A stretch of 41,642 nt of DNA, taken from contig CYKH01001647.1 of NCBI GenBank assembly GCA_001460835.1, positions 61,356 to 102,997 on the forward strand, given 5' to 3'. This document shows positions 1 to 9,330 of the stretch, piece by piece. The stretch comes from Bodo saltans (taxonomy: Eukaryota; Euglenozoa; Kinetoplastea; Eubodonida; Bodonidae). The number at the start of each line of letters is the position of its first letter. The first letter of the stretch is position 1. Made by a program: the position numbers and the translations under genes. The notes under the pieces are model-generated. The model made no database searches. It saw only the letters and a list, made by a program, of their open reading frames with translations, and was not told the origin of the DNA.

Positions 1-2
1 GT

Positions 3-3000
3 TCCGCAGCAGGGGACGATGGTGATGGAGAAGACGATCAAGAAACCGCGGCCCTTCGAACGTTTCTCAAGCCACTGTTCAAACTCGATCAATCGTTTTG
101 TGGAAACGAGAAAGCCCAACGCCTCTCTAATCGCCTCTTTCACCCTCATCAGATGGATTTCCTCGAGAACCTTCACACGTTTGATGACGCATCGCTTTTT
201 AACCTCCGACGCAGAGAACGTTGTTACACAAATGCCGAGGTCGTGGAAGATATCACGGAGATGTTCCAGCGACTAGTCGAACTAATGAACAGCATCGACT
301 CGGCCGCCGTTGGCGATGACGATCCATTCTCAACCAACGCGTCAACGACGATGTCTCAGGCTATGTCCAACCGAAAAGCCAAACGAAAAGGAAAACTAAA
401 TCATTCCACGTCACTGTCTGGTAGCGTCGCAGCTGAGGATGCCCTCCCGGTGATCCCACGGAAGCAGTTCGGCACTGTCATGCGAGTGATGATCGATAGA
501 ATGGTGCGGCGCTTGTTGGTGAATGTTTGTCAGTTGCTGCGTTCTCTGACAACAGATGGCAAGACATCCGCAACGCCGGCACTTGATGCCGCTAATCGAG
601 CACTTGGTGGTACACTGCAGCTTGGTCATTACGGTGGCCTTGGAAAAGAGCCATCGATCGCTCACAGTGACACGATGTCAAGCATTGCCACATCAACGCA
701 ACGACGCACTTCCTTAGGTGCGAGCACATCGTCGCACAGCCGCCCAGACGAGCCAAGCTTCAGTAAGCTTGCGGAATCTATAGCGGCTGCTAATGGAAAT
801 CATCCTCAGCATCAACTCGTAGAATTTCTGCAAGGTTGGATGTGGCTTTCCCATCACTCCACATCGACTCAGCTCATTTGGGGTCCTGGAAAAGATTTCG
901 AGACTGACCGAGATCGGTTGTACGACAAGATGGTGATTGAAATGCGTCTGCTTCAAATGCCTGTCTTCACTGCATTCGGTGGAGACGGAGGAGGGACTTC
1001 CGTGTTGCAGCAGTTTGGGGACTCACTAGATGCGAGCCTATCCATTACAGCGCCCATTGCGGTGGCTGAGTGCATGCACCTCAGCGACGAGGATGTGTCA
1101 GGGTTGTGCTCTCTGTTTCCTACCATCAAGAATATCCCTTCGCGGCTGAGTGCCCTTCAAGCAACCGCAAAAGAGCAAAAGGCCGCAAAGCGTAAGAGTG
1201 TTGTTTGTGCTCCCGGTTCGGATGACTTCGCCGCATTCCTTAACCTTTCAACAGACGATGCCTCCAGCAGTAGCCGCAAAGTCGAGCGACGACCTCCTCC
1301 GTCACCTGAATTGACCAACTACGTTGGAGAAGAACAATTTCTTTTCACTATCATTCATATTTTAGACATCTGCTCCCTGTCTATGGACGCAGTTCCTGCC
1401 ATCGGACTAGATGCTGCAGCACATCTTCGAGATGGAAATCGATCGAACAAAAAGAAAGGTGGCAAGGGTGCCAGGGGAGCTCCCATGACGAAGTCAAAGC
1501 TTCTTGGAAGCAAGTTGCAAATGTCTTCCAACGCGCTGGATGTGAGGGACACGCTCTTTTTTCGTTGGCGATTTCACATTAAGATTCGTCAAGAAGACTT
1601 TGCCACAGACGTCCGCCATTGTACACTCACGTTGTTTGAAAAGGGTGTTTCGCGAGATTTGCTCATCACTTCACTTCTGGCGCTCAAGAATGCGCTTCGC
1701 CGGCTGCACTTGGGTGAAGAGGAGGTATTGAAGCTACAGTCCCTGGAGGCGCAGCGAAAACAAGATGATGAAGAGGCTGCTCGAAAGAAGGCTCATCCTG
1801 ACGGAGATTACAGTTCGGCAGCGACATTCACTACGATGAGTAAGTTGGTGGCAGTACCCGCACCACCCGCGACACTGAGCACAATCCACATCATTCAAGA
1901 TGATGAACCGACAGAGTCAGAGAAGCAAGCCGCTGAGGCACTTCGTCGGCGAGCGATACAAAAGCGGCTCGGCATCGAAATGACCCCTGAGCGGCAACTG
2001 ATCATCAACGCAGTGTTATCTCGACTCAATATTGTGACCCAAGCGATTACCAAGGAGGATAGGATTCTCATGAAAGGCGTCAAGGCGCTGTTGGAAGACG
2101 CCCCGCCGTCACAAAGAGACTGTTTTGCGCTCCTCCAGCAAACATTCCTAAAAGAGTTTGAGAAGTGGGACTCATACCGCTCAGTCACGAATGCGTTTGA
2201 GCAACAACTCTCCTCCATGGCATTCACGCCGTCTGGTAAATCGATGGCAGATTTTGGACAGACCCCAACGACCACCGTCACCGAGGCATCATTCGGTGTG
2301 CAACGCAGCGTGATGTACGAAGGGAGCGCCGTCACCCCCTCTGCATCGGGCGGTGGTGGTGGTGGTGGTCCACAGCAAAGCTCGATGCTTCTTATGAATC
2401 CAATGGACCAGTCACCTCTCTTGCGAGGGAGCGTGCGATCCCCAAAGAACAACAACACATCCACTGCCTCCCTAGGCCTGAAGATTGTTGTCCCCGACGA
2501 CGCCGCGGCCTCTATGACTTCACCCAAACGTGGAGGAACTTCAGTCATTCCTCCCACGCCGTCATCTTTGAACACCTCTATGGCGCAATCGCCGAAGAAT
2601 GCAAGCATGCAAACCATCTTTACTCTGCGATGTGAAAAGTGCCACCATCGGCCCCGATCGATTCTGTTCCGTCACAAAGATCAGCAACGGAAGCGTGCGG
2701 TTGCCCTCACTCAAGATGAAATGGAGCTGATGTTTGGCAACGACGATGGGAGTTTATCGCCTTCTGGACCTGGAACGCCACGTAAATCGCGTGCTGGTAG
2801 CAGAATGCCGTCGCTAGATTCTCAATCTCCTCTTCCAGTGCATCGTCGCTCTACTGCGACTGGTGCGGCTGCGTCGCTGGTAGGCACTGGGCGTTCCACA
2901 GGAGGAGCTGCTGTTGGTCCGTTGAGGAAGAACCTCACTAAAATCATTACAGAAGTGTGTGATGTGTTTGTGTGTGAGACCTGTTTCCCAACCTACATAG

Positions 3001-5846
3001 CTCAACATTTGATTAGACGCCTGATTGACGCGATGCATGCAGCCCAAGCAGCGGAAGCTGCTGACGCCGCTGCTCAGGCGGCTGCGATGGCCGACAAAAT
3101 TCGCAAGCAAATGCGCAAGGAACTGTTTGGTGCTCAATTCGGTTCGGAGGACGCAACCACGGAGCTGTTTGAGCAAGTTCAGGAGGCTGTCAAAAAGCGT
3201 GAAAAAGATCGCCAAAAGAAAAATGCAGCTGCCCAGCAACACGCCGCCAGCAACTCAGACTCAAGCTCAGATAAAGCATCAAGCAGCGACGAAGACAATA
3301 ACAAGGGAGGAAACCTTCTGAAACAACGCAGCAAGAAACCCGCTAAGAAGAAGAAACACAACAAGTCGAACGATGATGATGACGATGAATTCTCGGCGCT
3401 GACAGCAGGACCGCGCAAAGGTCACAAAGGCGGAAAAGGCAAGAAGCGAAACTTTTTGGAGGAAAAACTTGCCAGCGTCATGGTTGGGGTGCAGCAAGAG
3501 CAGCTTATTCTCCACGAGCACAGCGAGCGGCTTGACGTTAAGAAAATCGCCCTTGCAGAGCGAAACAAGATGCGAGTGGACCTTGCTCGACTCCTTTACA
3601 TTTACCAACATGGTTGCGAGCCGGAATCCCTGGATGATCTCTTGCGAGATCAATCACTCGTGCTGGACGTTGCCAGCGATGAAGATGAAGCCACCACAGA
3701 AAAGCGGAAACACATGGCAGAGCAACAAGCAGAAGCGGAACGATTGATGACCATTGCTCGACAGCAGTCGCAGTCAAAGATTGGCAGCTTCAAACGTAAC
3801 CCATCGATGGTGCGCAAGCCTTCGGTCAAGTTTGTCCCAGACTCACCAAACATAAGTGGTATTGCAATGGTAGACTCCATCGACTTGAGCGGTGGTGGTG
3901 GTGCTGGCGTGGTAGCCCAGGAAGAGAGCGTGTACTTGGCTGCGTTAGAGGATGGATCTCTTGATCTCTCCGCCACGTATGAAGCCAACGACGTCACGGA
4001 CGAGTTTGGTCTGCCGCTGCTGCGAAGTGTTAGCGGCCTCACTATTGCGCAGCTTGAGGCCCACATTGCCGCTGCAGAGTCTGACATCAGTGACAATCGA
4101 TTGATGATGCTTAAGAAAGATTTGGAGGATCGCCTTGAATTGCTTCGCCGTGCTAAGGACGAACTCACGAGGCTGCAAGAACGTTTTGAAGAACGCAAGA
4201 AACGCCACGAGGAAGCGCGTCGCTTGCACCGTGAAGCCAAGGCAAGTAAAGCGAGCACTGAAGCCAAGTCGAAAAAAGCTGCTGGTCTCCGGAAAGCAGC
4301 CACAAAGTTCTTGAGTGCTCTGACGACGTCGGGTTCTCCCTCTAGCGGCCCTAATTCGGCTCGAAATGGAACGACACCAAGGCAGCCAATTGCTGAACTC
4401 TCCGATGAAGACATCATTCGACTGGCCGAAGAGGCAAAGAAGAACCAAGACGAGGCATCGTCGCGTCTGATGCGTGGCGAAGGCCGCAAGTCGAACGAGC
4501 GGAAGCCCAATGCGGAAAATCTTTTTGATGAAGACGACGATGACGCTGATGCGTCTGCAGTCACGTTTGTGGTGTCCAACCCAGCCGGAAACGCTGAGGC
4601 CGTTGCCGTCATCCCTCCGCCCAACTACAACTCAGCGTGGGACGATGTGATTGGCCTGGGTTCACGAGACCCGCGCAGCCGTCGGCAACATCTTCGCCAG
4701 GCTGAAGCAATTCGTGCCCTTCGGCTGTTGTGTATGAACAAAGTGGATGGCATCATCTTAGAAGAGCCAGTTCCTTTGATCCCTCAGCCACACAGCGACG
4801 TGGACGACGAGGGTAGCAGTGACGAAGGCGAGGAGGGGCACTCATCATCACCAGATCAAGGGACAAGTGCAGCACCGTCTCCAGCAACTCGGCCACTGGA
4901 CTCTTCGACACCACCTTCAAAGAAGGTCAAGAAAAATCCGACGCGAGGTCGATCACAAGAAAAACGGCTGAAAAAGAAGAAGCCAAAGAATGATGCAGGT
5001 GAACGTATGAATGATGTTGCCATCAAAAAGGACCCATCGCGTTATTCCTTCCTAGCCAGCTACGATGCCTCATCGCCGCAACAAGTACAGTGGGACGACG
5101 AGTGGTTTACCGTGAAGGGCGAATCCGATGAATCCTACAGCAAACGCGACGATGGGCTTTTGATCATGTCTTATGTCAACCGCCTCGATCCGCTTCCTTG
5201 GTGCCTTGTGCCTGTTGCAATGTACATCAATCAAGCCATTGGTGCGCCTACCAATGCGGCGGCGGTATCTCGTGCACTCAAGGCAATTCAGGAGCACGCC
5301 AGAGGGCACCACGCTGCTGCTGGTCAGCAACAGAGTAACAACAACGGAAGCAACGTCAAGGGCAACCATGTGGCATCGATGCGTGCCGCCCCACGGCGGT
5401 TTGCGCCTGAACAACTTTACGGAGAAACCCAACGACAAGTGTCTAAGTACTGCAGAACCTTCTTCAATCGTCTGCAATCACTGAAACGCAAAGCGGCGGC
5501 TATTAAAAAGTTCGTGATGTTGGTCGCACCGACGCAGCGGAGCACCTCAACAGTTCTCAATGCATCCGATAGCAACATTCAGCACCGGAAGTCCAACTCC
5601 ATGTTTTCTTTATCCGCTAGCGGGGCCTTCCCTTCTGCGTTGACACCTGTTACGCAACTACTTCAGATCGGTAGTGATATTGATGACGGGAGACCTGGTG
5701 TCCCTTCAAATCCCTCTCCGCCTCCAGCACTCGCGACGCGTGTCAGTCCAGACGACGAGGTTGGTAGGGTGTCTCAAATGAGTGCGTACATGTCCGACGA
5801 TGACAACCAGCAGCCTCAGCGAATTTCCCCTTGGGAGTCCATCGAA
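3..5846 (+). CDS. Giant low-complexity protein, segment 1 (5'-partial)
   Basis: I do not recognise this protein. The frame is open from base 3 without a stop before the ATG at 153, so that ATG is internal and the true start lies upstream of the window. Modest globular, helix-rich stretches alternate with long Ser/Pro/Gln-rich and charged linkers. Visible items are a Gly run near 2350-2367, a CEKC motif (codons 2631-2642) and a CETC motif (2973-2984) that could be halves of one zinc site, a Lys/Asp/Ser-rich tract around 3230-3440, and coiled-coil-like Glu/Arg/Lys-rich helices around 4040-4300. The frame agrees with the next segment until about 5845; after that it runs through an A plus T10 linker into a repeat copy in the wrong frame and stops at 5921. 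Segments 1-4 together encode one protein of at least about 3965 aa. A large cytoskeletal or flagellar scaffold is possible, but nothing here proves it. Confidence 0.8.
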
Positions 5847-5999
5847 TTTTTTTTTTCCTTCAAATCCCTCTCCGCCTCCAGCACTCGCGACGCGTGTCAG
5901 TCCAGACGACGAGGTTGGTAGAGTGTCTCAAATGAGTGCGTACATGTCCGACGATGAAAACCAGCAGCCTCAGCGGATTTCCCCTTGGGAGTCCATCGA
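5703..5999 (+). repeat. Tandem duplication A (143-bp copies, T10 linker)
   Basis: Copy 1 is 5703-5845 and copy 2 is 5857-5999. I count 3 differences in 143 bp; two are synonymous and one changes Asp to Glu. Between the copies lies A plus ten T that matches neither flank. The offset is 154 bp, which is 1 modulo 3, so the duplication breaks the reading frame. Reading it as one copy joins the two protein segments smoothly through PWESIEGMRADG. This looks like two allelic contig ends placed end to end. Confidence 0.95.
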
Positions 6000-8180
6000 G
6001 GGAATGCGCGCTGACGGCATTGGTGCACTCGAGCTTTCAAAGAAGAGCGCCGACATCCCTCGTAGAAAAGGTAAAGACAACTCACATGCTCGGAGGGAGA
6101 GCCTCCGCACGCCGCGAGACGATGACGACGGTGAAGACAGCTCCAATGACGAGCGAGACGGTACGAGAGGAGATGCGAGCAATCGTACGTTTGGTGATTC
6201 CATGAAGGATCTTAAAGCAGCGAGCGGCGCATCTGAGAACGTGGTGGATGCAGCTGGCGAGTCTGGAAAGAAATCATCGACGACTGTATTGAAGTCCCGA
6301 GGATTCCGCGATAAGCTGAAACAAGAAACCGTTGCTGCTGCTGCTGCTGGTGGCACTGCGAGTCTGAAGGCTTCAGAAGAGTCAAAAGTAGTAGGGTGCT
6401 TGGCAGAGGTGGTGCTTCCGGGCATTGAAATTGTTGCTCCTGACGCCCTGAATATCCATCCTAGCGTGACGCAGGCGTGGTGGCAGCTGCGGCTCGTGGT
6501 GGTTGGCCTGCAACGCTTCTACACTGCGCGCAGTTTTCTGAGCTATCGCACTCTGTGGCTTTACAGCAGAAGGGCCACACTGAAGCGAGTCCTTCAGATG
6601 CATCAAGCCTCGGTGCTCACAATGGCAACGGACGAGGGAGGAGTGTTCGGTCCGATGAGTCGTAGTGACATCCTCTTGCATTTGTTCTCGAAGCCATACG
6701 TATTGGAGAAGGTTATGCCACCTCCGCAACCCCGTCGCTACCCTTTTACACAAACTGATGACGGTGTGTCCGAGGGTGGGGTGGATGGAACCGCAACAGA
6801 TGGATCTCAGACGCCCTTTAACCCGTCAACGGCGGCGAGCAGCGTCACGGAAATGTCACTTCAAATTCCAAACGTGAGAGACGACGAGGGGGGAATGGCC
6901 ACCCCGAGTGCAACAAGCAGGGGAGGTGCCTCATCGTCCGCCGCATCCTCCGAGCATGATGATGAGTCTCGCCAACATGAGGACGACGACGAGTCCATGC
7001 TTCCTCCTCCTCCCCCACCGAAGCCTATTATCACCAGAAAGTATTTGAAAGCCAAACCACTCCTTCCCGATCAAGAAAAGCTCCAGCAGTCAGTGCTGAC
7101 GTTGTACCACTCGCATGTGTCGTTGGCTCATTACGCGCTAGAAGAGTATGCCACCGGGTTCCTGCGTGTGTTTTCTACTCTGCCTGGCACCACCTCCGGT
7201 CCTCAGTTGTGCCCTCGTGACTGCCTGCGGATGGCCGATGTCGAGACTGCGGAGAAGGTGCAGCGTTGCATCATGCAGCGCGCCTTGGGATTAGAGGTTG
7301 ACCACGTCACAGGCAAGCCAACCCCAGATGCGATCAAACAATTTATGGCCGATGTTGGGAGAATGGCTCTGTCGATGTTCATCTTAGGGCCCGCTCTGGA
7401 GGCACGGTCGACGCTGACATTGCTTGGCGTTGAGGCAATGGATCTTGCACTTCACATGGCAGCGTCAAGCTCGCGCAGTGCACCGCCCCCGTTGCCAGAG
7501 CTAAAATTCTCAAAGGGTACGAGCTATGCCGATTGTGTTGACACAGTACACTTTCTTGAGCAACTGATGTTTCCCCAAGAACATCTGCCTACAATCGATG
7601 TGGACGACTCAGAAGATGATGAGGACCCTGTAGGCGACAAGGAAGAAGCACCCAACGATGATGATGTTTCCTCAGCACCCACCACCAAGACACCTCACCG
7701 GGTGGTCGAAGGCGACGTTCCTGCAACAGGGCCGCTGATTGAGGCAATTCTCAGCTCGCCCGGTGAGTCCATAACTGGTTGGACAGAAGGAGACGAAAAG
7801 CGCAGCGACGTTGTGGTGCCGCCGCGCGCCACGACGGCCTCTTCTAGCGTGGCTTCCGATGATCAGCAACTGCCTGGAGTCATTGATGCCAGCAATGATA
7901 TCAAGCCTAAGAAACAAGTGGCGAAGAAAGTAAAGAAAACGAAGTTTGAACTGTCCTCGCTGCACCGTAGAATCCTTTCCGTCGTTGACGGACTTCTTTT
8001 CGACACTGCGAGCATGTCACAGAAGCCGCCGCAGCAGACAGATGTCGCGGATGCATCACAGTCTCCCTCTCCATCACTTCCACAAAAGAAGCGAAACGAT
8101 GCAGAGATTCTTGCTGCGGCAATGGACCGAGCTGCGTATTGTGCATTGTATGGATTGACATCATCGCATCTTGTTGCCAT
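5857..8180 (+). CDS. Giant low-complexity protein, segment 2
   Basis: This continues the giant protein in the next frame. It opens inside repeat copy 2 and stays open to copy 1 of the second duplication; past 8180 the frame is spurious and runs on to 8673. It contains an Asp/Glu/Ser-rich region (6100-6250), an Ala run (about 6331-6348), a Trp/Tyr/Arg-rich helical block around 6475-6610, a Pro run (PPPPPPPK, near 7001-7024) after a very acidic patch, and a helical block at about 7020-7600 that is the most globular-looking part. A Lys-rich stretch follows at 7900-7940. No catalytic motif or membrane span is recognisable. Low-complexity linkers like these are common in kinetoplastid cytoskeletal proteins, but the function is unknown. 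Confidence 0.75.
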
Positions 8181-8328
8181 GTTTTTTTTTTGTCGCGGAT
8201 GCATCACAGTCTCCCTCTCCATCACTTCCACCGAAGAAGCGAAACGATGCAGAGATTCTAGCTGCAGCAATGGACCGAGCTGCGTATTGTGCACTGTATG
8301 GATTGACATCATCGCATCTTGTTGCCAT
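8043..8328 (+). repeat. Tandem duplication B (138-bp copies, poly-T linker)
   Basis: Copy 1 is 8043-8180 and copy 2 is 8191-8328, offset 148 bp (1 modulo 3). I count 5 differences in 138 bp. Between them is G plus nine T, extended by the first T of copy 2, matching neither flank. Collapsing the repeat to one copy restores the frame (TSSHLVAIGLQASLHF). The architecture is the same as the duplication at 5703-5999. Confidence 0.95.
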
Positions 8329-9330
8329 TGGGCTTCAAGCGTCGCTTCACTTCTTAGCAGGCGGACCACTGGCTGCCGCTGGGTATCGCATGTGGAATCC
8401 TATGCCCACAAACAAACCCACTCCGACAACAATGCACACAAAGTCAAGCTCAAGGACGTCGCCCCCACCACCAGCACCACTTTCTTTGGAACCAGAGAAA
8501 GAAGAAGAGGCACCCACCGTCGTGGTGCATGGCTGCCGCCTGATGGTACCGCTCCGCATACTCGTGGCAGATCCACTATCGTCAGTTGCGTCTGCCAGGC
8601 AACCCCAACATCCACAGAAAATCGACCTGCACTTCAGCCCGTCGAAGGTTCTTGGGATGGTCAGTCCAACTGACAGCGCCAACAAGCCGTTAGACCCACC
8701 AACGCCTCTCCAACAAGCGGTGGAATACCTCGCGGCAGCAGTGTCGTCCATTAGGACCGTTGCCCACCCACCTCATCGTCGGTCATCCACAACAACAGCC
8801 CACCACCACCACGAGGGGGGCAAAGGGCATTCGAAAGGAAATGAAACAGCCACTACTCGTCGCGCGACCCAACAACGCAACCGTCAGCAATCTAAAGGAA
8901 GTCCATCGACATCAGTCATTGCCCCACCATCGTCGCAGAAGCAGTCTCGTCCAAAAGATGGCAGCCGATCACCGCCACCACCGCACACTCCAGCTTCGCC
9001 TGCAACCGCAATCCTTCAAACCCCTGACGGACATTCTCATCATCATGACGAGAACAACCATTGGGAACTGTTGGAGACTATTTTTGAAGGTGCTTTGGTG
9101 GTACTCGTGGCCTCAATCGATGCGCAACAAATTGTCCATGACAACGGCCCAGGACGAGGAGGTATTCTTCACCATCCACTTCCGTTGCTTCCTTTGCCCT
9201 TGGGTGATGTGTTTGGTGGTAGTGCCTCCGTTCTTCATCGCGCAATCACCGAACAACATCCAGTACCACAAATGCGCTGCCTTGAAGAGCTTCGTAAGCG
9301 CCAAAAGAAGTTCGGTGAGCGAAACTTTTT
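8192..9330 (+). CDS. Giant low-complexity protein, segment 3
   Basis: Third frame segment of the giant protein. It contains a short hydrophobic helix-like block just after the duplication, a long His/Pro/Ser-rich disordered tract (about 8400-9050) with a His run near 8799-8813, and a hydrophobic patch around 9062-9125 (LLETIFEGALVVLVAS). The sense frame ends in effect at a run of six T (9326-9331), after which this frame is out of register and stops at 9448. The opposite-frame protein begins right there. I recognise no domain. Confidence 0.7.

Noticed and set aside
153-276. ATG at 153 as the start of the giant protein
   Set aside because: The same frame is open and protein-like from base 3 with no stop, so the gene enters from outside the window.
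1895-4624. Long minus-strand open frames (240 and 324 codons) opposite the giant gene
   Set aside because: They are Ser/Arg/Leu-rich mirror images of the plus-strand low-complexity coding sequence. No gene in this window runs on the minus strand.
5703-8328. Mobile-element insertion with target-site duplication and a poly-A/T tail
   Set aside because: The supposed target duplications are about 140 bp long and the insert is only about ten T. No element is present between them, so unmerged contig ends fit better.
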